A model generated the notes under the pieces. That model was not told the DNA's origin. It saw only the letters and a list, made by a program, of their open reading frames with translations, and did not search any database. A stretch of 64,000 nt of DNA from Acanthacorydalis orientalis. Lineage: Eukaryota; Arthropoda; Insecta; Megaloptera; Corydalidae. Below are positions 26,080 to 39,946 of the stretch, piece after piece (the stretch's first letter is position 1; each line of letters opens with the position of its first letter). A program made the translations under genes and the position numbers. The stretch is from assembly GCA_034766995.1 (NCBI GenBank), contig CM068317.1, positions 36,656,249-36,720,248 of the forward strand, written 5' to 3'.

Positions 26080-26290
26080 ATCTTGGCCAGGCATTTGGCA
26101 TATCCTCAAAAAAAACAGTAGTGAACACGATGGGCCCGAAAAGTTGCATTTTAGGCATTGCATACTTTTTGCATTCCAATAAAAAAAATGCAAATTTATC
26201 AGAGTACTATTTCTGTCCTCATTTGATATACAGTATCAACCTGGTCTTCTCTAATAACTCTGTAAGGTACCATATCTACTATAAGACTAT
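26080..26290. other. GC-richer island of unknown nature
   Basis: Mixed-composition sequence includes TTGGCCAGGCATTTGGCATA and GATGGGCCCGAAAAG. Overlapping open frames on both strands (26121-26309 plus, 26199-26384 minus) are about 61 codons each. Neither has a recognisable motif, so neither is called as a gene. Confidence 0.35.
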
Positions 26291-26613
26291 AAATATAACC
26301 GATAAATAAGAGAAATTTTAAACTAACATTCCCTTTAAATCCGATATCCTTTAAACTAAGAGACTTTTTTGTACAAAAGAACAAGTTACTTTTTTATTAA
26401 AAGAATAAACTTTCAAAGACATTCCATAAATTATAATCTTAACGTTTTTCTTTTTTACTGTTATTAATCAGAATGAAAGAAAAAAATATAATACATCATA
26501 CTAAAATATTTTTTTGCAGCATTTAATTACTAATTGTTATAAAACTTTTATTTTTAACTCTGTATTACAGTATCCTTTCTTTTTCATAAACTATACGTCC
26601 GAATATAAGTTTA

Positions 26614-26618
<5 letters not shown>

Positions 26619-26665
<47 letters not shown>

Positions 26666-26692
26666 GTGTGTGTGTGCATGTGTGTGTGTTTT
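26619..26692. repeat. Composite (TA)n-(TG)n microsatellite
   Basis: About 45 bp of TA followed by about 28 bp of TG interrupted once by CATG. Confidence 0.95.
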
Positions 26693-27304
26693 CAATTATA
26701 CTATGTAAATTTATGAATATATAATATAAATTTATTAGAACAAATGTAGATTAATGTTATGAACTACTATGTGAAATAATAATATGCAGACTTTCACAAA
26801 AAAAAAATTTATTTCATTTATAAAATCAAATTTGAATGTTTATGTGAATTACAAAGAAAAGAAAATGATTTTATTTTTATGTCGATTCTAAATGTATTGA
26901 TTAAATTTTCATCTAATAAAGCGAATTCGTCTATACAATTAGAATATTAAACTTTTTTATCCATAGAGTAGAAAATTATGTTAACATCACGTTAGAAAAA
27001 AAGTATACTTTAAGAATAAATGTTTGTTTTATAAGAATGACACGTACACAAAGTCTCCCTTTCAAAATATTCCATTTTTATATTTCAAAATAATTCTTTT
27101 CACTATCCATGATATTCTCTCCATTCCGTTAGCAAATATTTTTTTTTGTTAAAGCCGGTTTCACATTTTACACTTCTTTTCTCATTTTTATAATATATGA
27201 GTCACCTTACCATTAGTTTTCACTAAAGGAAAAAGCTGTGTTAACATAAATATTCTTAAAAAATGTAACTTTTTTCAAACAACTACATATAAACACAATC
27301 CATC

Positions 27305-27309
<5 letters not shown>

Positions 27310-27348
<39 letters not shown>
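27310..27348. repeat. (TA)n microsatellite
   Basis: A TA run of about 39 bp preceded by CATCCATACA. Confidence 0.95.
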
Positions 27349-27351
<3 letters not shown>

Positions 27352-27715
27352 TTGAAACACATTTCACATTATTCTTGTATGTAAAACTAACAGAAAATTT
27401 TTTTCTCCAAGAAGCTATATCAGTCTGTAAATTTTCATTTTGAGATCTTCCTCGAATATTTTTCATGATACAGAATATTGTGTTCGAGCTTCAAAGCTTT
27501 TAAGCTAATTTAAAGTAATTGAAAAAAGTATGCAAACATGTTTTCGTGAATCGTTGCAAATTTTATTATTACATTTACATATAAGAAACAGAATAATCAA
27601 ACATGCTAATTTTAAACCAAAATGAGATTTTATTCGTGATTTATAAAATAGCTTCAACTCATTAACATACTTTTATTATAACTTATTTTAAAATATGTCT
27701 TAATTCCCATCACAT

Positions 27716-27716
27716 A

Positions 27717-27788
<72 letters not shown>

Positions 27789-27811
27789 GTATATATATAT
27801 GTGTGTGTGTT
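27716..27811. repeat. Long (TA)n array with TATG variants, ending in (TG)n
   Basis: About 96 bp of TA with regularly placed TATGTATA variants, finishing in GTGTGTGTGT. The variants suggest point changes later copied by slippage. Confidence 0.95.
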
Positions 27812-28330
27812 AAAATGTAGCAATAATGTAGCAATGTATTAGAATTAATCACTTAAGTTTCTTCCACAAATGATTTTAAGATAGTATAAATGTATTAAAG
27901 TTTGTCTTCTCTCATATTTAATTGATAGATTAGGGTATAAAGTTGCAATTAAATATTAATTTATTGGACATGAATTTTTTTTTTATTTCATACACAAATA
28001 TTAACTGAAAATGTGTTTATTTTTAGCTTCTCTTCAAATATCGTTGTCAATAAACCAAAATATGTATAACCATATACCATCATCCTAAATATTAAACGAA
28101 TATTATAATATATATACAAACGTATGTTTTCAATTATTGTTAATTCGTGCCATAGATTTCAATCATAATTGCCTATAATCTGATCATAATTTGTATAAAT
28201 TTATATACAAAACGTTTACATCAAAATAATTATCTAAACGCATATCTATTAATGTATAAATGTATTAATTGCAAAAGCAGTTTACAGCTGTACGCATTGG
28301 CACAAATAAAAGGCAGTTTAACCATTCCAA

Positions 28331-28332
<2 letters not shown>

Positions 28333-28376
<44 letters not shown>
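28333..28376. repeat. (TA)n microsatellite
   Basis: A TA run of about 44 bp followed by CATACATACATA. Confidence 0.95.
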
Positions 28377-28382
<6 letters not shown>

Positions 28383-29856
28383 CATACATACATATATGTA
28401 TATTAATTAGAATATAAAACCACATAATCAGAACAAGTGTTTAAATGGTATTATTCAGAGTTTATTTTAATGGGTAACAGTTAAATTAAAATTTTATTTA
28501 TTTATATAATTTTGAAATTTTATATTTTAAATAAAAAATGATAAATCCTTAATTGGCAGTTTTTATGTATGAATAACATGTTTATATTTAATGTTTGATT
28601 TTTTCAGAAATTAAAAATTGTAATATCAACGCAAAGATTTTTGAAATGAAATAATTCAAGTATTCATTTATTTTTTGAAAAATTATCAAATTACAAATTA
28701 AATATTTTGTTTTATGTATTCGGATTGTTTATTTATACTATAATAAAAACTGTATGATAATTTTATCAGTATACTATAAAATTCAACCATGCTATATTTT
28801 TTTTATCAAACTATGATATTTTATTAAACAGAGTTTGGTAGTTATAAATCTATCAGTTATAGCAACATCAGTGAGATAATATCTCCCATAATTTCATAAT
28901 ATCGAAAGGTTATATTTTTTAACTCATTATTAATCCTTTCCAGTGCCTGTTAATACTAATACTAAACGTCTGTTTAATGTGAAATATTTTTTAATAATAT
29001 AAATAACTATAAAATAAGTACAGTCATCCTAAATCACTTTAAAATTTTTAAAATAATATTTTACATATCAAAAATAAAGGCAGTAACATAATTATTACGA
29101 TTATAGCATAAAAAAATCATGGTATCTCATTTACATTGAAATAATGTCATGTGAAACGCATCGATATGGTTAAAAGAGAACACTATATTTATTAAAAGAT
29201 AATACACTTTGTATGCTTTTAAATATTCATTTTATTTCACAAATATTAATTTAATAAAAAAATTTATTTAAATAGAAGTGTTATTATTACTCAATAAATA
29301 TATTTTTCAAGCAAATATCTTTCATATTAAACGATAAAAATAAAAAGAGTAATCTCTATCTACTCATAGAATAATATTACAGATTCAAAAAAATTATCTT
29401 TACTCATTTTTTCTATTTTCCAGTTTTAAATTAAGTATAATCAAACTAAACAACAGTGGTACTCACGAGGTTATCATATACATGTTTGTAATCTACTTTT
29501 TTAACTTTTAACCTATACTAAAGTACAGCAAATAGTATTTTATTTCATGGAATTTTATAAATTTATTCTTTAATTCTTGTATTTTATTACCTCTGAACAG
29601 CATTTCACGCAAGTTCGTTGTAACAAACACAAATGTATACACAACAAGACATTTTCACACGTCGATTCTTATCAATGATTGTTTATTTCGTATATACATC
29701 ATATTTCTATCATAAGAATAAACAATGCAAACACAAGTATTAAGCGATATGTCAAGTATTTTAATAACATTTTTTTAAATTGAATTTTTGGAAGATTCGA
29801 GAAACAATTATTAATATTAAAATGTATATTTATTATAATAATCAAAACTGTTAAAT

Positions 29857-29878
29857 GTATATATATATATATATATAT

Positions 29879-29911
<33 letters not shown>
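29857..29911. repeat. Double (TA)n microsatellite
   Basis: Two TA blocks (about 24 and 29 bp) are separated by AACA. Open frames on both strands here encode only Ile/Tyr alternation. Confidence 0.95.
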
Positions 29912-29914
<3 letters not shown>

Positions 29915-30159
29915 GATCATAAATGTAATTTTACCTTTATTTCTATCGATAATGATTTCTTACTAAATCTATTCTTACAAACTGCATGTCTAAATTTTCT
30001 TCTTACAAAACATAAATTTATTTCATACTTCAATATCAGTTATATTAAGATTGTGTACTCTGTATGAATGTATTTTGTAACACATTGCATGATTTTAAGG
30101 TTACTTACTTTACAACTGTTCTAAAAACTGCATTGTTCATTGATATTACTTTTTCTCAA

Positions 30160-30162
<3 letters not shown>

Positions 30163-30210
<48 letters not shown>

Positions 30211-30240
30211 GTATATGTATATGTATGTATATATATATAA
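30163..30240. repeat. (TA)n array with (TATATG)n block
   Basis: About 40 bp of pure TA is followed by several TATATG hexamers, then TA again. Confidence 0.95.
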
Positions 30241-31077
<837 letters not shown>

Positions 31078-31268
31078 ATGAAAACAGCAGAGAGAGTCAA
31101 AACAGTTTGTACACAGGAAGGATTATATATCTGGAGCAGCAAGTTTTATTATTTATTTTGTAAAAAGTCTCTGTTTAAAGACAGATTTACTGTTATAGTG
31201 TCATATTTTGTAACTATGTTTAGAAACGGAAATAAACACCAGTCTAGTATAAATGTAGTTATTCTCTT

Positions 31269-31270
<2 letters not shown>

Positions 31271-31337
<67 letters not shown>
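31271..31337. repeat. (TA)n array
   Basis: An uninterrupted TA run of about 67 bp, just left of the island at 31370-31740. Confidence 0.95.
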
Positions 31338-31339
<2 letters not shown>

Positions 31340-31369
31340 ATTTTTATAATTCATAGTGGACATACAAAC

Positions 31370-31740
31370 GCAATATATCCAGAGCTTTCCCAGTACTTCA
31401 AACGGGATGTACATGTCTGACGTCACGATACTCGTAAATTTTACTATCCGTTTCAAACCGACCAACAATATCATGGCAGACCTTTGTTATAAATGAATAA
31501 GAGAAAGGTGCATATACCGTATTGCATGAAAGATAAGCGAGATAATAGTATCGGCCGATCCGTGTGAATAATTTAAATTAGGGAACAGTGTAGTGTACGT
31601 TAAAACCAACCTGTGGCCGTATTAAACTGGGATACGTTCATAAATTAATTTGCCGTGGCGAATTTTTCATCCTTTTTTCCAGACGAGCTTTTACGTATTA
31701 TAAATAGATTCGTGACGGTGTTGTTGTATGATTCATTTTT
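31370..31740. other. GC-richer island with a full CRE palindrome
   Basis: About 370 bp of CpG-containing sequence includes TGACGTCA (31418-31425), the full palindromic cAMP-response/ATF-CREB core, within CTGACGTCACG. Other features are ATCGGCCGATC (a palindromic stretch near 31551-31561) and several CGxxxACG contexts. Frames are interrupted. I interpret it as a candidate promoter or enhancer. Confidence 0.45.
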
Positions 31741-32255
31741 AACTTACACCTCTTGTTAAGTTTTACGTGTATTGTATTAGAATTTACTGTTTCATTAAAT
31801 GTACTTCTGTGGAATATATATAACGTGATGCATACGAATTATAATCAATATCTATCTACACGCTTTTTTTTATTAAGCTTTAATGAGTCAGTATACAATA
31901 ATAAAATTATTCGATTTTATTAAAAAAAAAAAACAAGATAAAAATACGTTTTTTTTTAGATTCCAACTAACCAATTTTAAAATTTAATAAGTGTTAAATA
32001 TATTTTTCATTATTATATTTTAATTTAATCTGATTTTATTGATTCTTTATCAATTACAATAGAACTCCAGAAAATTATTTTTGTCACTTTTTGAAATACA
32101 TGGTTTTTGTCTAAGAAAATCAATAAAATTTAAGTGGATAACACTAATAAATTTATTTAGTTCTTGAAAAATTATTTAAATACAGTAAATAATTAAAAAA
32201 ATATAATGAGTTATTTTTCTAAGAAATGTAAGAGTAAATATTAATTTAAATTAAC

Positions 32256-32288
<33 letters not shown>

Positions 32289-34019
32289 CTATTAAAGAAA
32301 ATTTATTATATTAATCTATCTTTAGATAAATATTCAACGATTTTTATACATGAAAATTTATTGTGTAAAAGTGTTAGGTTATAGTAAAAAAATATTTTTG
32401 AATTTAAACTGTAATTGTTCTAAGAAATATAGAAGTCAATAATAACATTTCATTTTATGAAAAGTTATCATTAAATAATTTTTATAATTATATTGTAGAA
32501 AAAACTTATATACTCACTAATTTGACTATTTTAGTTCTTATACGATAATATCATCCCATTTATTTTCATTTTTATTTCTCATTTAGTTTCAGCTTGTAGA
32601 AAACAATTACGTTGCAAATATTTTGTAATACAAGCAATTACTTCTCAGAATAAAGCGTTCTTGGAAAAAATCTGTATGAAATGCATACAGTTTATTTTTA
32701 AAGTAGGTATCATACTAGATTATTACTATTTTTTTATATTCTATTATAGAAACGGTTTCTTTTGAAACATTTCCAATATTAAACTTGTCAATAAAGTCTC
32801 ATTTTATTATTTGAAACAGATCATTAAACACCAATAGCTTTTCTTAAGAATTATATAATATATAATATTTTCTCGTAGAGTACTGAAAATATAATAAACT
32901 TCAAGATATATTTACTACTTTTATTTAACGTTCTTAAAAGTACAGAATTTATTTCCATTTATTTTCTAATATAATTTAATATCCTAACACTCACAAATCA
33001 ATATCTGTTATGTTTTGTGGAATATATTCTCCGAATATATATATATATATATATATAAGGTTGATTTCTGTCAATAATGCATGATATTATTCTTCATGTC
33101 ATTCCTAGACAGATATGTCATATCAATATGACTCCGCTTCTCAACAATTTTAGAGATACGAATAATTAATATTGCTATTAAGCTGAACAGATTTCACAAA
33201 TAATATGAATAATAAAATACTATAGAACAATTAAATAAATAATTATAATTATCATCACAATTTTTTATCTGAAAAAAACGTGATATCATTGTTCAATTTT
33301 TGAAATATTTTTTCATATATTTTATTTGTTATAAAGATTGAATGTCATCAAGCTTGCTAGGCAGTTCCATAATGAAAACTGACTTATCTCACAAATTCAG
33401 ATTCGAACACGTGACATAAATTTAATTAATTTCTCTCTCTTTCCCTCTGTTTGCTTCTAATCTATAAATTTAATTCTGAAAGCTCTGTAATCATTCAAAA
33501 TCATACCCGCATACACATGACTAAATGATATCCATCTACTGTAGAAAGACATGTTGAAAAGTTTATGATAAGTTTTGAACAAAATTTTTTTTTGATAAAA
33601 AAATATATTATATAGGTTGGTTATTTTCCGTAGGTAATCTTTTTGAACTTAAGTAATGATAAAAATCTTTTATAAAAGAGAATTAGAGTCAATTTATATT
33701 AAAATTCAAATTGTTCTGTTTTGATCCTTACCTTTATCTTTTATTTACACAAAATATAGATTTTTTAGAAGTCTTTCTCTAATTGATAATCTGGATTGAA
33801 ATCCCTTACACAATAATATTTAACGTATACGAAACAGTAAAGCTGCATATAAAACAGTCACTTGTTGAATCAAAGTTCGATCTAACCCAAAAAAAGCACA
33901 CGTCGAAATAACCAATATAACGTTCCAAAAAAAAAGAACATGTTATATAAAAAGTAAACGAGCATAGATACTACTGTCTCTATCATACTATTTCCTTTCT
34001 ATTCGTTCCATTTTTATCA
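31741..34019. other. AT-rich non-coding stretch
   Basis: No gene is supported. It contains (TA)n at 32260-32288 and 33037-33057 and a mildly mixed patch at about 33340-33540. Confidence 0.55.
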
Positions 34020-34190
34020 GTCTGATGAACAATCCTTTTGCTAGAAGGTATCAAAAAGATACGAGAGTAGAGTAGATGATAGTAGTACAAGTACGACCGT
34101 GAACAACATTGCTTCTAGTGCTGCTACTTTGCCACCATGACGGGGATGAAATATAGATCTAATAAAAGTATGGGATCGATGCACATTCTT
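34020..34190. other. GC-richer island with a short ORF in a strong translation-start context
   Basis: Mixed-composition sequence contains AGTAGAGTAGATGATAGTAG and a GGTATC-AAAAA-GATACG hairpin. At 34131-34139 the string GCCACCATG is an optimal Kozak-type start. The frame from 34137 runs 28 codons to TAA at 34221-34223 and ends in a hydrophobic stretch (HILLIFLDLFLLL). That length is too short to argue for a gene, but the start context is noteworthy. Confidence 0.3.
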
Positions 34191-36104
34191 CTTATTTTTT
34201 TAGATTTGTTTCTTTTGTTATAATATTTGAATAGAAACTTTCTATCTTATCAGTTCTTCTTCAATAACAGCGCAGTTCTTAAACTGAAAATATTCAGTTA
34301 TAATGCTTGTCATATATTTTTCTTTATTACAGCTGATACTTTTTTATAATACTGATATTCTTCAACGAAACAATATATTAAACAAACAGTGAACTGAAAC
34401 ACTGCAGTCTTCTATTTACTTTTTATCATTTGAATTGAATTGAAATCTATTGTTACTAAACTCTGATTGTTCTGAAAACACGTACCAATGTTAATTAAAA
34501 TGCTTGTCACACGATATCTAAGTTCCTTATTCAAATTGTTCCTTTACTGTTTTTGTGATTTTCAGCACAAAGAAACTATTACGGGTTCAGTCTTTTCGTA
34601 CAAGCATTCTCACCAAACTATTGTACTCTATTGTATTGATTCAGTGTGAGAAATTCTTGTTAAATTCATTATTTTTTTGCAGTGAGTATAAGGAAAAGAC
34701 GTGAGCAAAATATTTGTTCATTTTGTAGGTATACTCTCAATTTTGTTTTATTTGTCAATATTTTATTATTTTATGTTATCTTTATTGATTTTGATAGATT
34801 TTTTATAATATTTCTATTTATTTCGTAGTTTTCCTCCAGTTTTTTTTTGAAAGAGTGCTGAATTTTCTCACTTAAATTCACATTATTATTATTTTATTTC
34901 CCAAAAAAATTTTTTATGATATTGTAACCTTTATATTAATATTTATACAATCCCAATTTTTTCTCTCAATTTTTTTATAAAATAAATAGTTGATATAGTA
35001 AACTAGTTAGAAAAAATACAAAAGATATAATTACTGAATTTTACACAATTCTTTTATATAACAATAAAGTTAATTATCTATAATTACGCAAGTAAAAAGT
35101 ATTTCAAGTATTTATACCTTTAATGAATTATTTCTGTAGTTCTTGTCCTAGATCAGTTACATATAAATACTTCAGTACATTAAATGTTTACGAATTGTTT
35201 ATAAAAAATAAAAACTCACTCGATTGAAAGTAAAGAATACCATCAGGATATATTAAAATATTTATTTAATAGTTGCAAAATAAGAAAATTTGTGTTAAAT
35301 AATTCTCAATTTCTACTTATAAAAATATTTTATCAGAGAATACAAAAAAAAAGTATAAAATAATATAAAATATTTGTATTACTAAATGGTATTTCTACAG
35401 ACTTTAACTGAAAATCTTAAAAACTTATTCATAAATTAAACTACAAATTGGAACTTATAAAGTAACTTATAAGAACTTATAAAGTAAAAAATATATAAAG
35501 TAACTCGCAATAGTAAAAGTGTTACACATTTTACTTGGAAGAAGAAACAACATCTATTTTTTTATACGAAAACGAATGTCTGACAGTATACACAGTTTTC
35601 TGAAATTTACCTTTAAATCTTATTAAAAATTCATATAAATGTTTTTATCCTCATTCATATCTCATACTTTTTTTATTCAACGTTATATTGCTGATCTTTA
35701 CTTTTTTATAACTCTTAAACTGAAGAATATGGAATATTTTAGTGGTATTTTTATTTGAGTGTAAGGAAAGATTTTTTTCGATTATATTAAAATTATATTA
35801 TACTGAAATCTTAATTTAATTTTAAAATTGTTCTCTTTTTTACAAGTTCTTCAGTTTATGTTCCTAAACTAATTAAATCAATTAAAACTAAATAAACTAT
35901 TGAAATATTAAGTGAAGTTAAGTGAGTGTTCTGTAAGCATCGACTTTTCAAATAATATTTCAATATTTGTTTAAAAATTGATGGTATATTTTATAGATTG
36001 TATTTAATTCAAGAGAAAAATATTTAGAATTCAGGAAAAATGTTTTTATTTTATACAATTGTCTAAAATAAAATCTTTGTTAAATCATTTAATATTTCCA
36101 TTTT

Positions 36105-36136
<32 letters not shown>

Positions 36137-37479
36137 CACTCACTTTTATTAAATTAAAAAATAATCATCAAAAATAAGGAAAATCTTATTATGGTTTTAT
36201 ATTTAAAAGAATCTTAATTTTATTTCTTAGAAATCTATTAAATGTAATTCTGATTATTTTCTCCATATTTTAATATTCTATCGCTTATACTCGTATTTTC
36301 CAAATATTTTCATTACATTTACCAATATTTTCATCCCACCTAACCATGTCTTTCTGAAACATTTTATATTTTTTTATTGCATGTTAATAATTTATGTTTG
36401 CATTGGTTATTTTTTATTTATATCTTTTAACGATTTCTGTTTCTAATTTCACACATCTTATTGTGTTTGTAAATCTCTTGAGTTTCGTATTTATTCTATT
36501 TTTCTTCTATTTCTTTCTATTTGTATCTCTTATTCTTGACAAATATTTCCATGATTATTGATATTGTTTCAAGTTTGTAAATAATAATACAATTAAAAAA
36601 ATATTTTGAATTTCATATGTAAAGGTAAACAAAATTCATTACTTAATTGTTTTCTTTAAACAAAGTGAAATCTTTAAATAATAGAAAACACTCGAGTAAT
36701 TTATAACTAACTTAAGAAGAACAAACATTCTGAAACTACTCATACAAGATAGAAACTCGAGTAATTCAAAAAGATGAATACCATCAAAACAATTAAATAT
36801 TAAAAGTTTTGTTGAAATTATCCTTCAAACAAATTTTCTACTGAATTATCGATCCTGCAGATAAATGTTCACAAATAGTTAACTTAGTTCCTTTTTTCAA
36901 CTAAACACGTTAACAGAGTAGTAATAAAGCGCTAGTATTTAGTTTATTTTCTGTAAGTATGTACTCAATTTTTATAATAGAAATTGATATTGAGTAATGT
37001 TAAGCAATTATTTTTTGATTTTTCAAATTTCATAAATGACTATTTAATTAATTAATACTTATTATATTAAATATATAAACAGTTTTTGAATAAGTTCAGT
37101 TCTAAATAACGTAAATATCAAATTGAAGAAACAGAGTTTATGAAATAGTATCTTAAAATTAAAGAATATGTTTTGAGAAGAAGTTTATTTTTCCTAACCT
37201 CATTATTTTTTTCATTTTTTTTATTAAATTTACTCAATATACTCTTCTTATACCTAATAATTAAAAATAATAATTAAATAACAATTAAAATCCATTTTAA
37301 AGATATACTATAATTTTTTTAAGCAGACTTTCGTTCTCAACTGTAGGTAGATGTAAAAATGTTGATGCTACTGCGAAAATTTAAAACAAACTCCATATTA
37401 AATTTATGTGTTTACCGGTGGTGATAGGTGTGCTTTTTTGCAAATATGTGTTAATAATTATAAAGGTGTGCATGCGTAG
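34191..37479. other. AT-rich non-coding stretch
   Basis: No gene is supported. It includes (TA)n at 36110-36137 and a near-direct repeat of GAACTTATAAAGTAA within 35452-35490. Confidence 0.55.
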
Positions 37480-37960
37480 TTCACAACTTAAAAAAGTATT
37501 TACTCCATCCACATTGGATCCATGGTACATAGTATACGAGACTACGGAGTACGCTGTCAAGTAGACAGGGGATTGCAATCGATATCGCCATAGCAACGTG
37601 ATAACCGTTTGCCTGGCTTGCTTGGATCTCTCGTAGTCAACATTCGCGCGTAAACCTGCCGCATTTTTATTTCCGATCATTTCGTCGAGCGAGATCGAGA
37701 TATCACAATAAACACGTATTGATATCGTTGATCTTTTTCTCTAACAAATAATAAAAAAAATTAAAATCGTCGATGGCGAACTTATAAACCAGACGCCTGG
37801 GCTAAATTCCAACAAAACCGAAAGTTTTTTTTTTGACATACGCAGAGTTATATATGCAAGCATCGTTCGTCGTCGAATTTGTTCAAACATTAATTGTTTC
37901 GATGTCGCGTTTTTTTTCCTCCTCATAACGGTCGATTCTTTTCACTTAGCTGACAGCTTT
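37480..37960. other. GC-richer CpG island with candidate exon and X-box-like site
   Basis: About 480 bp with many CpGs (for example TCGTCGAGCGAGATCGAG near 37681-37700). GTTGCTATGGCGAT (minus strand, 37584-37597) matches the RFX X-box consensus RYYNYYATRRNRAC except for the last base. A minus-strand open frame starts at 37680, described separately. The island could be a promoter with a first exon, or a conserved non-coding element. Confidence 0.45.
37504..37680 (-). CDS. Candidate exon or small ORF of unknown function (low confidence)
   Basis: On the minus strand an ATG at 37678-37680 opens MIGNKNAAGLRANVDYERSK and continues in frame for 59 codons (QARQTVITLLWRYRL and onward to NVDG). There a GTAAAT (37498-37503) could serve as a splice donor. 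Without splicing the frame runs 99 codons to 37381, but the last 40 residues lie in AT-rich DNA. The codon composition of the first 59 residues is balanced, unlike the AT-driven frames elsewhere. I recognise no domain. The frame coincides with a GC-richer island, so chance openness (few TAA/TAG triplets in GC-richer DNA) is a real alternative. Confidence 0.15.
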
Positions 37961-39420
37961 ATACACAAAACTTATTATAAAGGTTTATAATTTTTCCTCA
38001 TTATTTTATTTATAAAAAAGTAATTAGTAAAACGGTGTCAAAATCTTTTCCTAATTATTATCTTTCTAATTAATCTTTGTCATATTGTTCTTTGTCTTTA
38101 AATTTCGTAAGATTACAGGTTTCTAATAAGTTTCTCATAAACAAAAAAATATTCTTGAAAATAAAGCCTTGTTCGAAAATTAATTTATAAAATGTTGTGA
38201 ATTTATATATTTTTTTTAAATCACATCTTATGTATTATTCTAGAATACTTCAAATATTTTTTAAAAAAATTAGAAGTTAACTACAATAAATATATTTTTC
38301 TTTTTACACTAATATAATATGAGAAAGGAACTGAATATGTACTTGAATAAAGCAGGAAAAAATAAATAATTTTAATTTAAGACTGGGAACGTGAATTAAA
38401 AAGATAAGTAATTATATGAAAACTTAATTTATTTTTTTATAAAAATTAAAAGGTGGTAAATATATTCTTAAATGCTATAGAAAATTATAAAATTCAAACT
38501 ATTATAAAGTAACAATAAATAGCTCATCTATGAATAAATATATCATATGTTAATATATTTTTAAAAATATTTTCTGAAATACAAAAAGTTGACATGCAGA
38601 ATAATATATAATAAATATAATTTATCCATATTTATATCCAAAATTAAATTATGTACGTATTTAGTTTAAAAAGAATTCTAACATTTATAAATATAAAAAA
38701 TACAACTACAAAGATAAACTGAAAAAGAAAGTTAATAAATAATTAAATGAAACAAATATAATTCTTAGAATATAAACATAAATAAAATATCCAAGTATAA
38801 AATAATCTATTTTAAATACAAATTGTTAGAATTCAATGTTAAATATCAATTAACTGAAGGCAAAAATATAAATTCTCCAACTAAAATTTATACTTATATT
38901 CATGACAACAAGTTTATGCATTTTAAAAAGCTGATTCTCATTTTCAAGAAATATTCAAGTTTGTTCATACACTAAAGATATTAACAGAATATTTTTTTAA
39001 AAAATTATAACAAATTTGTAATGATATAGATAAATAATGCATATAAAACCATTTTTGAATTTGATTTTTTATTCAAAATAATTTAAATGCATTAACTGAA
39101 TAGATTAATTATTTTACATTTTTTTATAATTAGGTATTATACAAATTTATGTAATAAAATGTTTAAATATATAAAAGTTTCTTTACTCGAAACTTCGAAT
39201 ACGCAATAGAATTTCACTCTCAAAGAAAAAGCTTCGTTGCTACGCTGCGGTTTGTGGGATTTAAGTCTATTATTAATGTCCAGTATAATTTTAAACATGA
39301 CTGAAAAATAACCTTGAAATGAAATCAATCTTTGGTTTTACTTCAAATAAGTAAAAGAAATGAGATGTATTTTCAAGCTGTGTTTCAATTTATTAATTTT
39401 TTTAGAAATTTTATTTTACC

Positions 39421-39423
<3 letters not shown>

Positions 39424-39472
<49 letters not shown>
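39424..39472. repeat. Composite (TA)n-(TG)n microsatellite
   Basis: About 34 bp of TA followed by about 15 bp of TG. Confidence 0.95.
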
Positions 39473-39656
39473 AAGTGTGTTTTTAAGTTATAAAATCAGG
39501 TCTAAGAAATTTTTAAAAATATTTTACGTCTAGTTTGAAATCAGTATTCTTACAGAAATATTATTATTGATATTATCCAGTACACTTATTAAAAAATATT
39601 TTTTCATGTATCTTAGAGTTCTAAAAATGATGACATCCTTACCTAAATGCTTATAA

Positions 39657-39732
39657 GCAACGATCAAAAATGATCAGTAATGAATTATTGTACACTTTTG
39701 ATCAAAAAAAAATTGTTGTGTTTTGTCGAGTG
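39657..39732 (+). repeat. Dispersed hairpin repeat, copy 1
   Basis: The 47-bp core (39657-39703, from GCAACGATC to CTTTTGATC) matches the reverse complement of 63203-63249 at 44 of 47 positions without gaps. Similarity continues rightward through a T/G-rich segment to GAGTG at about 39732. The core folds imperfectly on itself (GATCAAAAATGATC... against ...TACACTTTTGATC). Two related copies 24 kb apart in opposite orientation point to a mobile or once-mobile short repeat. Its family is unknown. Confidence 0.8.
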
Positions 39733-39906
39733 AATACATTTTAATCCTGTCAAAATATTGACATTTAAATAGTCATATCTGATGCCATTTTCCATTAATA
39801 AACCATTATTAATGCTCAATGTGGATATCGACATCTTTATTTATTTTTCTAAACAAAGAAATATTACTTTAGTTTCTTTTTAAAAAGTACCTTTTTTAAA
39901 TATTTT

Positions 39907-39909
<3 letters not shown>

Positions 39910-39945
<36 letters not shown>
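39910..39945. repeat. (TA)n microsatellite
   Basis: A TA run of about 36 bp. Confidence 0.95.

Positions 39946-39946
<1 letters not shown>

Larger units (their letters stand above)
26693..29856. other. AT-rich non-coding stretch
   Basis: No gene is supported. A 63-codon minus-strand frame at 27275-27466 is driven by the TA array at its end and carries no motif I trust. Confidence 0.55.

Noticed and set aside
33360..33440. Possible tRNA-derived or tRNA-like segment (GATTCGAAC)
   Set aside because: Only a T-loop-like string is present. No acceptor stem, anticodon arm or D-arm could be assembled.
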